DNA of 64,000 bases from Ilex aquifolium (taxonomy: Eukaryota; Streptophyta; Magnoliopsida; Aquifoliales; Aquifoliaceae): assembly GCA_951799425.1 (NCBI GenBank), contig OX637393.1, positions 36,529,744 through 36,593,743 on the forward strand, in the 5' to 3' direction. The position numbers and the translations under genes were made by a program. Below, one piece after another: positions 11,871 to 22,738 of this stretch (position 1 is its first letter; each line of letters opens with the position of its first letter). The notes beneath the pieces are model-generated. The model worked only from the letters and a program-made list of their open reading frames with translations, searched no databases and was not told where the DNA came from.

Positions 11871-13599
11871 GTGAAAACTAAAGTAGTTGGGCTTCTCTCT
11901 AATTTCCAAATAATGAAGGATTGGAATCTATCCACATCGATGAATTTTATTTTATTCAAAATGGACCTTGCATTCTCCAATTTTTTTTTTCTAATTGAAG
12001 AGAAGTCAAATTCACATGTTTCATCTCTTTTGGAAGCAAAAATTGAGGTACGAGGAAGGAGATAGAAACTGTCAATCAATATGTTATAATAAAATCGGAA
12101 AACTTTATCTAGACCCATGTAGTTCACTTTATCTTTAAGGAGAATCTTTCTGTTATTTGAAATTTCAATGACTTGGCTCTAGTTTATATGTCCACTTCAT
12201 TTTGGCCTCTTGTCGTCAATAACTGTTTCTGATAGTAAAAAAGTGAATGGTCTCGCAAAGGTTCCTTTGAAAAATTCTAAAATTACACTAAAACTCTATA
12301 AATAAAAAATAAAAAATTTCATGTTAATTGTCATAACTTCAACAGCACCACTTCTATGTTAACTCAGTTAACATTAATTTATATACAATTGTGTGTGTGT
12401 GTCAGGGTCAATTTTTCAAATTTTTACCTCTTCTATGAATAGGTCGCCTTCAAATTGTAAGATGTGCGGTTATGATGAACCACACTTTTGAAAAGATTGT
12501 GAGATTACATCTTAGCTTTGATCTCTTTCTCATTTGGTTGTGAGATTACACCTTTTTGTCTCTCTAAAGTAGATTGAGTGTGATAATAGTTGAGTGTTGG
12601 TGGTAATGCAATTATGTCATGTTCTATTAACCATGATAATATGGAAACTAAGTTGATTAGATACGTAGTTAAGGTATTGTTAGGATATATACACACACAT
12701 ATATAAATGATGTAATACATATTAAAAATGATAATTTAAAAAATATATATAGTTGATGCTAACATTGTTAATTTATAAAAATTTGTCAGTGGGTGATAGT
12801 GAAAGTATAAAAAAAGTATAGGGGTCTTGAAGATATAATAATCTACAATGTGAATAAAAATTTCTTTTATACATATTATTAAGGGTATAAAAGTAAAAAT
12901 ATTCATTCTATTAACGCAATTAAAGGACAAACATTGACAGTGAAATTTGAGATAATATAAAAAGTATCCCGAATTTAAGTCTAACTATATGGGTGTGAAT
13001 GAGTTTTTTCGTAATAAAATTCAAAGTTAGAGTATACACCAAAACGAGTCATTTCTTTTTTTCTTTCTTATTTTGATAAATAAATGCCAATTTTATTCAT
13101 GGGAAGAATTAAGCTTTATAATCGACAGGGGGAAAATCAGCAAAACCCTTTTACAAGCAGAAACCACACTCAAACAACCTAGCCAAAAAATTAAAACCTT
13201 TAAATCCATACAAATCCATCATTTTAGAAACCCTTTCACTATTCTAGTAAAATCAACTGTGCAGCAGAGAAAACAACACCAAGCTAGTAGGTAGCAGAGG
13301 AAACAGCACTAAGCTAGTAGGTAGCAGCATGGTATCATTGCAATAGATTCTTCAACATAGAATTTCTTGGTGCTGGCTTTGCCTGGGGGTCAACCAACCC
13401 CAGAAGATCACCTGCCTTAATTGGCAAGATTGGATAGGGGATATTGGCATCTATGTTAGAACTTGTTTATTAGCTGAAACTTTGGTAGATTTCATGTGAG
13501 CCATTGAAAGAAAATCAAAGCAATAATTGTCTATATGGGGAGGGCTGTTAAAAGAACCGAATCACTCAATTTTAGCTAGTTTAAACTTATTTCTATTAG
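11871..13599. repeat. Segmental duplication, copy B
   Basis: Direct copy of 2634-5495 without the Mutator-like insertion. Similarity ends abruptly at 13599, inside what is the last intron of GDPDL in copy A. The next 220 bases match nothing in copy A. It carries a broken GDPDL terminal exon at 13335-13462. The stretch 11577-11870 just before it shows no gene. Confidence 0.9.
13335..13462 (-). pseudogene. Orphan GDPDL last-exon fragment
   Basis: Matches the terminal exon 5197-5333. It reads from about NIDANIPYPILPIKAGDLLG to the same stop, with DPQAKPAP in place of DPRALPAP. A 33-base loss removes the splice acceptor and the first codons of the exon. No other GDPDL exon follows on its 5' side, where unrelated and copia DNA begins. 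It is therefore the 3' remnant of a tandem duplicate. Confidence 0.85.
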
Positions 13600-13819
13600 C
13601 CATTATTGACATCTATATCAGCTCTGCTACAACAACATATAGCAATAGATAAGCCACATCAGAGATATTAGTGATAAAATTGCATCAGAGCATTAACCAG
13701 AGCTCCTCTACACTTGCATCAGAGCTAATCCTCACTGGAGCTCCTCTGCATCTTGTCTGAGCTGATACAAGCTGGAATGAGCTGGCATGATCGAGATACT
13801 GAAGGCAGTTAGTTTGCTA
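13600..13819. other. Unassigned spacer between duplication and copia LTR
   Basis: No gene seen. It contains several CAGAGCT/GAGCTCCTCT motifs in loose repetition. It may be unique DNA or an older repeat. Confidence 0.5.
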
Positions 13820-13958
13820 TGTTAGAATTAGTTTGTTAGAGTTAGTTAAGAGTTAACTCTAGTAATTAATTAACTTAGATTCTATTAGTTAGAGTTAGAG
13901 TTAACTGTAACTATAGAATTCAGCAAGAGAGAGTTGCTGCTCTCATTATATAAATACT
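13820..13958 (+). repeat. Copia element 1 5' LTR, first part
   Basis: Begins TGTTAGAATTAGTTTG and ends at the gypsy insertion point just after a TATATAAATA-like promoter motif (about 13947-13956). The remainder of this LTR (about 216 bp in all) lies at 26704-26785. Confidence 0.8.
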
Positions 13959-14670
13959 TGATGATACCTGAAATAAACCCCAAACCTGAGCTCAGGAAAT
14001 GAGCTCAGCTCGGGAGCTCGGAGAAGAAAAGCAGAGCTCGTCCAAGCCATAGTCTGAGCTCGTCCAGCCGGTACTGGAGCTCCTCCAAACAAGATAATAG
14101 GAGAAAAAGGCGAGGAGACAGCAAAATGATAGAGGACACCTCCGAAGTAGAAGCCAAGCTGGAACCAAGGCGTAAAAACATTAACTAACCAAGATCCTTT
14201 CCGAATATGTAGGAGGATCCCATGGTAGAAGGCAAAGATTTCGGGATATAGACCGTCAAAGCCAGCCATATGGAGTTCAAGGATTGGAGAGAGAGAGAGG
14301 GGGGAAGATCCCTCCATTATAGGAGGCAAAATCGGATTAGAGGTAAGCAAGAGGCTATAAAAGGGGGGTAGACCCCCCATTGAAGGAGAGAATAGGCAAT
14401 AGAGCCACAAAGAACCCTAATTCGCTCCTCACTGCGCTGTAACACATCCAACACAATCAACAAGAGAATAGGAGCTAGAGACTACATTCCAAAGTGGACT
14501 AGCCGAGCTCAGGCCGGTGAACCACTGTAATTTTGTTGTGTTATCCCCCCTCCCTCAATTCCCCTAAGCATCAGCCACCATTGTTTAACGCGAGCCTTGT
14601 AGCTCAGACACCTCATTTAATTCCACGCATATCTGACTCTTAGTCCATCTTCGGTAGATTTACACCATCA
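13959..14670 (+). repeat. Tat element 1 5' LTR
   Basis: Starts TGATGATACCTG and ends TACACCATCA. It is dense in GAGCTC/AGCTC motifs. It contains a TATAAAA box at 14356-14362 followed by a G6/C6 dyad. Confidence 0.92.
14356..14379 (+). promoter_or_regulatory. LTR TATA box with downstream dyad
   Basis: CTATAAAA is followed at once by GGGGGGTAGACCCCCC, a hairpin-capable dyad at the likely transcription start. The same arrangement is present in the 3' LTR (TATA at 26389-26395). In Tat element 2 the TATA box is kept (30350-30356 and 42290-42296) but the dyad is not. Confidence 0.65.
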
Positions 14671-14690
14671 GTTTGGCGCCGTCTGTGGGA
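14671..14690 (+). other. Primer-binding region, Tat element 1
   Basis: GTTTGGCGCCGTCTGTGGGA directly follows the LTR end. The TGGCGCCGT core resembles the Asp-type primer site used by other Tat/Athila elements; the tRNA assignment is uncertain. The same motif follows the LTR of Tat element 2 at 30665. Confidence 0.6.
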
Positions 14691-14732
14691 ACGACAGTTC
14701 TTGTTACAAATATACAGATTTTTCAGTGATTG

Positions 14733-17700
14733 ATGGTCTCTACACGAAACATGAGTAAAAGTCAGATGAATCCTCCAAGAGTACAGAATCCCCAGGAGGT
14801 TACCAGTGGAAGACAACTGGAAAACCGTCATGATTTCATCCCCACCACTGGGGACGACCCACCTACGGTGGATCCTCCTGCTAACAATGAACTAGACGCC
14901 CTTCGCCTGGTTAATCAACGCTTACTCCAACAGAATGAGGAGCTCTTGAAGCTCTTACAAGGCCCTCAGCAGACGCAACCACCCCGGCAGGGCCCGAATA
15001 ATCTTCCTCATAGGGATCAGCAGTGCCTTGACCCCCTCAGGGAAGCAAACGAAGGAGGAGAAAGCAGCCAAGCACCCCATCAACCACCTAGAAGGGGGAT
15101 CAATGAAGAAGCACAAAGCCAGAACGAATGACTGGAGAGGAATGATTTCCCTCCTTTCCAACAGGAAAGAATGGAGCAATATTGAGAACACCGCTTCAAG
15201 GATATCCAGCAAGAGCTCAGCCACATGAGAGAGGTAGTGAAGGTCAAAACCCTAGTAACAATGGATGTCTTGGTGCAACAAACTGAATCCCCATTTACTC
15301 CCGGGGTATTGCACTTCCTCCTTCCTCAGAAGTTCAGAGTGCCTCAGATAGAGGTTTTCGATGGGACAAAAGACCATGTGGATCACCTCAACACCTACAA
15401 AAACCAGATGGAGTTGCACAAGTACTAGGATCATGTGCGATGTAGGGCCTTCGCCATCACCCTGAAGGGGTCAGCCTTAGCATGGTTCAATAGGCTCCCC
15501 CCGGCTTCGATCTCCTCTTTCAAAGAACTTTCAATTTCCTTTGTGTCTCACTTCATCGGAGCTCGGATTTATAGAAAGCCGAGGTATTATTTACTAAATA
15601 TAAAGCAGAGGCCCGAGGAGAACCTGCGATCTTATGTACAGAGGTTCAATTCAGAATCTCTGAAGGTGGACATCCCAGACGAAAAGTTTGCCATAACTGC
15701 CTTCATTGCAGGATTAGGAGTGCAGTCAAAGGATCTAATGTTCTCTATATCGAAGAACCCTCAAGCAAGCATGGCTGAGGTGTTAGCCAAGGCAGAAAAG
15801 TACATAAATGGTGAAGAGGCACTCCTTTCCAAAGTGGGAAGTGCATCCTCACGAAAGGAGAAGGAAAAAGAAGAGAAGAAAAGGGACCGAAGTCCTAGGA
15901 AAGAAAAGGGGCGAGAAAGGTCTCCAATGAGGGATAGAGATTGCTCCCCGAAGAGAAGAGGAAATGTTAGAAATCGCTTGGGCCCTATGCAGCCTGAGCT
16001 ACCGCCTAGATACGGACCTCAACGATACACCCCGCTCACCGCCGCTGTATCCCAGGTTCTGTATGAGGTCCAAAACGAGAAGTTCCTAAGGTGGCCACCT
16101 CGGATGAAGGCAGATCCAGCTAAGAGAGACCCCACGAAGTATTGCGATTACCACAGAGATCATGGTCACCACACCGATGACTGCATTCAACTAAAGAAGG
16201 AAATCGAGTTCCTAATTCAGCGAGGACAGTTGCGTCGCTTTGTGGCCCATGACAACCAGAACCGTGCTCTTCCACCGCCACCACCTCAACAGCAGGCACA
16301 GGTGCCACATCAGCAGCCTCTAGGTGAGATCAGAGTAATATCTGGAGGATTTACGGGAGGCGGAGAGTCCAGCTCAGCTAGGAAAGCTCACCTCCGACGA
16401 ATCAGAGCCGAAGAAGCTCTCGAAGTGCATACTATATCCAAAGCACCACGCTTAGACACAGCTATCACTTTCTCAGATTCTGATTTGGAGGGATGCCAAT
16501 ACCCCCATGATGATCCATTGGTGGTAAGAGCCGTGGTCGCTAACAGGACCGTTCATCGAGTTCTGATCGATAACGGGAGCTCGGAAGACATCATTTTCGC
16601 ACCTGCTTTCGATAAGATGGACATAGGAAGGGAAAAACTCGAACCAGTAAGTACCCACTTGCTAGGATTCTCAGGAGAAAGGGTGCTCCCTCTGGGCTCA
16701 ATCCAACTCGTGCTCACCCTAGGTGACCCACCTTGCTAAGCCACCACGACCGTAAAATTCCTAGTGGTTGATGCACCTTCCACGTACAATATCCTGCTTG
16801 GAAGGCCTTCCCTTAATTCTATGAGGGCAATCCCGTCTGCTTATCACTTGATCGTTAAATTTCCTACAGAAAATGGAATCGGAGTGGTCCGGGGAGACCA
16901 GCGTGTAGCAAGAGAATGCTACATGGCGTCTGTGAAAATGAAGGAGGTTGAGAACATCCAATTGGATGAACTCGACATGAGAGATGAGTTGGAAACAAGG
17001 CCAATGCCGTCAGAAGAGCTGGAACCGATTCAGCTTGACAAGGAACCAGAAAACCTCGTTTATGTAGGGTCCAAGCTGAACAGAGAGGTCAAAAACCTTC
17101 TCATCCAGTTCTTGAAGAAGAATATAAGAGTGTTTGCCTGGAAGCAAGAAGATATGGAAGGTATTGACCCATCGGTCATCACGCACAAGCTCAGCGTGAA
17201 TCCTACCTGCAAACCTATCAAGCAAAAGCGAAGAAGTTTCGCCCCGGAACGCCAAAAAGCGATCAACGAAGAGGTCGGCAAACTCCTCCACGCAAAGGCC
17301 ATCAGGGAGGTTGACTACCCCACCTGGTTAGCAAATGTGGTTCTTGTTAAAAAAACCAATGGTAAGTGGCGACTATGCATCGATTTCACTGATCTCAACC
17401 GAGCATGCCCCAATGACAACTTTCCCTTACCTCTGATCGACTTAATAGTGGACGCCACAGCCGGACACGAGCTCCTTAGCTTCATGGACGCCTTCTCAGG
17501 TTATAACCATATCAGGATGGATCCCAATGACCAAGAGAAGACCTCCTTTGTGACTGAACAGGGAACATACTGTTATCAGGTCATGCCTTTTGGATTGAAA
17601 AACGCTGGAGCCACTTACCAACGGTTGGTGAATAGGATGTTCCAAAAGTAGATAGGTGCGTCCATAGAGGTTTACATCGACGACATGTTAGTAAAGTCAC

Positions 17701-20216
17701 TAAAGGCAGAACTCCACATCAAACACCTTGCTGAGTCATTCCAAATCCTAAAGGAATACAAGATGAAGCTCAACCCTGCGAAGTGTGCATTCGGGGTCTC
17801 AGTAGGAAAGTTTCTGGGTTTTATAGTTAGCAGCCGAGGAATTGAAGCTAACCCAGAGAAGGTTAGGACGGTGTTAGATATGCAACCACCATCCAACACA
17901 AGGGAGGTACAACGCCTGACAGGTAGAATAACTGCCTTGAGCCGTTTTGTGTCTAGGTCGAGCGATAAGTGCCAACCATTCTTTCAAATCTTGAAAAAGG
18001 CATTCCAGTGGGATACCCAGTGCGAAGAAGCATTCGAAGCCCTGAAACGTTATATGAGCTCCCCCCCTATCTTGGTGAGCCCTTTAGAAGGAGAAGTCCT
18101 TACTCTCTACCTGGCAGTTTCAGATTTTTCAACAAACGCAGCGCTGGTTAGGGAGCGAGACAGAGCTCAGCAACCAGTCTACTACTGTAGCAGAGCTCTG
18201 AGGGGGGCGGAGGTGAGATATCCAAAGATGGAAAAACTTGTTTTAGCTTTGGTTACGACAGCTAGGAGACTTAGGCCCTACTTCCAGGCTCATACCATCA
18301 AGGTTCCAACAGACCAGCCGATGAAACAAGTGCTACATAAGCCAGAGTCTTCTGGAAGGTTGGTTAAGTGGGTCATAGAGCTCAGTGAGTTTGATATCAG
18401 ATATAAGCCAAGGACCGCCATCAAAGGGCAAATTTTGGCAGATTTCATCGCAGAATTCACAGCAGCAACACCTATGAAGATCACGGAGTTAGTACCCGAC
18501 CTCCCCATATGGAGGCTGTCAGTGGATCGAGCTGCCAATGCTCAGGGAAGCGGTGCAGGTATGATCCTGACCTCTCCAGATGGGATAGATGTCGAATATG
18601 CCCTTAGGTTTGGGTTTAAGGCTTTGAATAACGAAGCTGAGTATGAAGCTGTCATCGCTGGGCTCAATCTTACTCATTCTATGGAAGCAGAGCAGCTGGA
18701 GATCTACAGTGACTCTCAACTAGTGGTGAAACAGATAGAGGAATCCTACGAAGCGAGGGGCGAAAAAATGATCCTTTACCTCAAAAAGGTACGAGAACTA
18801 ATAAAGAAGTTTGTGCAGGTTAAGGTCAGACACGTTCCCAGAACAGAGAATTCACGAGCAAATGCGTTGGCAAGGTTAGCAACCGCCTCACAAGAAGACT
18901 TGGATAGGCTAATACCAGTGGAGCACCTTCCAGAGCCTTCGGTAAGCATTGAAAAAGAAGAAATATTACCTATCGCAGCTCAGCCGAGCTGGATGGACCC
19001 CATCCTAGAATACCTACAGAAAGGAACCCTGCCAGACGATGCTAAAGAGGCCTCCAAGCTGAGAACCAGGTTAGCCAGATTTTCTGTGATGCAAGGAAAT
19101 CTGTACAAACGAGGATTTTCAGCACCTCTGCTTAAATGCGTGGGAGATGAAGACGCCAATTATATACTCAGAGAAGTACATGAGGGAATATGTGGCAATC
19201 ACATCGGAGCTCGGGCCTTGGCAGGAAAAACACTAAGGCAAGGGTATTGTTGGCCCACCATACTCAAGGATGCCACCGAATTGGTCAGGAAATGTAGGAC
19301 TTGCCAAGAACATGCCAACATTTCCCATTGTCCGCCCGAGCTGTTAACCTCTGTGGTAAGCCTGTGGCCCTTCCAGCAGTGGGGTTTGGACATACTTGGA
19401 CCCTTTCCCACCGGTATGGGACAATGCAAGTTTGCTATCATAGGGGTAGATTACTTCACCAAGTGGGCGGAGGTCGAACCTTTGGCAGCAATCACCTAGC
19501 AAAAGGTCCAAAACTTCGTTTGGAAATCTATAGTTTGCAGGTTTGGGGTTCCCAGAGCAGTCGTATCCGACAATGGAAAGCAGTTCGACAATTCAAAATT
19601 TAAAAGGTTTTGTGCTGAGCTCGGGATAAAAAACTATTTCTCGGCTCCTGTATCCAATGAACAAGCAGAGGTCACCATCAGAACCATAAAGGCAGCTCTG
19701 AAGACCAAACTAGAAAACCTTAAAGGCAAGTGGGTAGAGTACATCCCTGAAGTATTGTGGGCCTACAGAACCACCGCCAGGTCTGCAACCCAGGAAACCC
19801 CGTTTGCTTTGGCTTTTGGAACCGAGGCAGTGGCCCCTATTAAGGTGGGGCTCCAATCACCTAGGGTGGAGTTTGCAGATGCCGAGCACAATGATGAGTC
19901 TCTCCTATTGAACCTCGATCTCTTGGATGAAAAAAGAGACAGAGCTATGCATCGCGTCCAAATTTACCAAAGGAAAACTGCAAGATACTACGACAGGAAG
20001 GTAAGGCACAGAAGTTTCAAGGTTGGGGACTTGGTACTTAGGAGGCTTCTGCTTGCGAAGAAGGATCCCACACATGGGAAGCTGGGACCCAACTGGGAAG
20101 GACCCTATATCATATCAAGGGTAATCAGACCGGGAAACTACGAGCTACAAACAGAGGAAGAGAAGATCCTACCTCACTCTTGGAATGCCGAACACCTAAA
20201 AAAGTTCTTTCAGTAA
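14733..20216 (+). pseudogene. Tat element 1 gag-pol polyprotein, broken by stops
   Basis: A single frame of 1828 codons covers capsid-type gag (about 15330-15800), a CHHC knuckle-like motif (CDYHRDHGHHTDDC, about 16140), aspartic protease (VLIDNGSS, about 16560), RT (FMDAFSGYN; VYIDDML near 17675), RNase H, a second RNase H domain (about 18500-18890) and integrase. Integrase shows its zinc region near 19200 and the motifs LDILGPFP and VVSDNGKQF. Stops lie at 15129, 15183, 15426, 16737, 17649 and 19497. A 9-base loss near 19650 removes the HPQSNGQ block before the last integrase catalytic Glu. The protein cannot be made whole. The lineage call rests on the dual RNase H and the domain order. 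Confidence 0.92.
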
Positions 20217-20343
20217 TTTTTCCTTGTAATGGATATATTTTCAATAAAAATAAACGAGTCTTCTATTCATCCTCATATGATTTCCAAAGTAAAAAAAAAA
20301 AATATATGTAACGAGTACATGTGAAACAAGCTCTACAGTTAAC

Positions 20344-20770
20344 GATAAGCTTCTAAGCTTATAAAACTCAAGATAAGCTCTTCAGCTCATATGCAAGCGA
20401 TAAGCTTCTAAGCTTATAGAATTCAAGATGAAATCTTCAGCTTATATACAAACGATAAGCTTCTAAGCTTATAAAATTCAAGATGAGCTCTTCAGCTCAT
20501 ATACAGAGGATAAGCTTCTAAGCTTATAAAATTCAAGATGAGCTCTTCAGCTCATATACAGACGATAAGCTTCTAAGTTTATAAAACCCAAGATGAGCTC
20601 TTCAGCTCATATACAAACGATAAGCTTCTAAGCTTATAAAACCCAAGATGAGCTCTTCAGCTCATATGCAAGCGATAAGCTTCTAAGCTTATAGAATTCA
20701 AGATGAGCTCTTCAGCTTATAAACAAACTATAAGCCTCCAAGCTCGTAAAGCTCAAGATAAGCTCCTCAG
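20344..20770. repeat. 55-bp tandem array in Tat element 1
   Basis: The unit starts GATAAGCTTCTAAGCTTAT and recurs at 20344, 20399, 20454, 20509, 20564, 20619 and 20674, an exact 55-base period. More diverged units follow to about 20830. Each unit has two imperfect palindromes, one around AAGCTT and one around GAGCTCTTCAGCTC. It lies between the gag-pol stop and antisense gene A. The rest of 20217-20993 shows no gene. Confidence 0.95.
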
Positions 20771-20993
20771 CTCAGCATCTCAGCTTACAGAATTCAAAAT
20801 GGGCTCCCTAGCTCATCTAATAAGGAATGAGCCCTAAGCTCATACATGAACATGCGCAGTCAAAGAGAAAGATCTGACATTCAAAGAATTCAAGAATACA
20901 AGCGTTCAAGAAAATATAAAGAGAGACATAGTTTGGCATCAGTCAAGAAAAGAAAGGGAGTACAAGGAGGTAGAACTCCTAATCCTTCTTAAG

Positions 20994-22066
20994 CTATGAC
21001 TTCAGCTCGGCCACTTCCTCCTTCAGGCGAGCATTCTCCTCCTTCAACTCATCTCTTTCTTGCTCAGCCTTGTAGAGTGAATCAAGAAGCTTCTGACCTG
21101 CTGGAGTGAGAAAAATAGTAGAAAGAGAGTCGGGTGAGAAAGAGCCATCCCTCTTGCGCTTCTTCGAGCTCGCACTAGTATCCCCTTCCTCATCAGAGTC
21201 TCCTTCCTCGTCAGATTCAAAGAAAGAGGTCCAGGAAGAATAAGGAACGGAGGAAAATTCATACTCCATAGCCAACGCCCCAAGCAAATAAAGGTTCTCA
21301 TTCGTCATCAACTCCGAATAAGCCCTGGGGTGTACGAACCGCAGCTCATCGATAATCACCATATCTGGAATATCCAGATCAGGAGGACATGTACAACAAG
21401 AGTATAATTAGAATATATCTTCATGAGAAAATATTCAATAGAACTCGGCTCGAGCTTACCAATGCGAGAGAAGCTCTTCCAGGACCGTGGAATCCTAGCA
21501 TCACGACAGCGCACCTCAGGAGACCGCCAAGACTCCCCAGAGGCAAAAAAGAAACGTTTGGACCACCCTTCAGGATTGGAAGGAAGGCCTAGAACCAAAG
21601 GAGGTGAATTAAAGTGCCTCTAACGAAAGAAGCTGAAGCAAGGGGCATCGTCTTCCTCGATCTCGAAGAAGTAAAGGAACTCAGAAACAGAAGGAAACCT
21701 ACCGCTGCCATACAAGCGCCAGAACAAGAAAAAGCTCACCATAGCAGCCCATCCTCGTGGGGAAAGGCGAGAAGGGCATAGACCATAATGGGCAAGAACT
21801 CGCCCGATAGCCGGATGAATGGGAAGGCGAAGTCCCATGTCCATTGCACCCTCAAAAAGACAGACTTCCCCTCGAGAAAGATAGTTGTAGGGCTCATCAG
21901 GGGTAGGGACTCGCAGAGACAGATCAAGATCAGGAAAAAATCGTTTCTTGATGGCTACCAAATCAAAAGGCTCTAAGGTCGAAGGAGACAAGTAGCAACA
22001 ATGCCACTTCCATTCGATTCCGAAGGAAGTGCGTTCCTTGAACAGAGAAGAAGCGGAGGCAGCCAT
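20994..22066 (-). pseudogene. Tat element 1 antisense gene A (putative gypsy-type transposon domain)
   Basis: Antisense to the element. Exon 1 is 21460-22066 and exon 2 is 20994-21364, joined by GT-AG in frame (RI-D-MVIIDEL). The N-terminal part (LPIHPAIGRVLAHYGLCPSR, then RFFFASGESW) is similar to antisense gene B and to the plant 'putative gypsy type transposon' family. The C-terminal part is acidic, has a KKRKRD basic patch, and ends in a coiled coil (QERDELKEENARLKEEVAEL). Exon 1 has one in-frame TAG at 21620-21622 where Trp is expected. The C-terminus ends six residues early compared with element 2. Its function in the element is unknown. The stretch 22067-22738 shows no gene. Confidence 0.75.
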
Positions 22067-22738
22067 TAAAGATTATGGTGAAGACAGAGGGTAACCACGA
22101 AGGATCAAGAAGAAACTCAGAAATATTTTTGGTAAGAGAGGAAAAAACTCAGCAGATGTTAGGGGACTTAAAGAAGATTGTAAGCTTTTAGCAAACCAAG
22201 AGCCACGCTAAGGGCAGAGTCGGCGGTTTTTTTGGTTTCCTAATTAATAAAGGTGGTTACGGTTATGGAAAACAGTTGGGAAAAGGCGGGAAAAAGAATC
22301 TGCACAAGATTACCCCTCCTAATGCACTTAAAACAATCGAAAAGGAGTCTGACCCCACCTAAACAGAATATTCCTCATATTTGAGCTCAGCTCAGTTGAC
22401 ATCATAGCATCTCTATAGCAAGTCTTTGAGACCTCCAGTCCCAAGAACCATGCTCATATCAGGATGATGTTTTCCTATTGAGTTCATTAGTCCATCAAAA
22501 GAACCTGGCAGTTCATGAAGTCCATAATCTTGCTTCAAGAAGGACCGAAGTACTTCTCAAAGCAATGGGGGCAAGGGGAACATAGCACAACACAACTATG
22601 TTCCAAACAACACAACCATGTTTCAAAGACAGAAGTCACATTGCAATTCAAAGCAAAGACACAGAGCAAAAACAAGAGTTATATTACAGAAACAAGAGTC
22701 AAAGGTACATTGAATGCAAGTTAACACAAAAAGAAACA

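Noticed and set aside
14733..20216. All stops as a methyl-cytosine deamination signature
   Set aside because: Comparing the two Tat copies, some private stops are CAG/CAA/CGA/TGG transitions, but others (e.g. GGA to TGA, GAG to TAG, AGA to TGA) are transversions. The pattern is mixed.
20344..20770. CRISPR-like array
   Set aside because: The repeats are contiguous 55-bp tandem units without unique spacers, in a plant retrotransposon.
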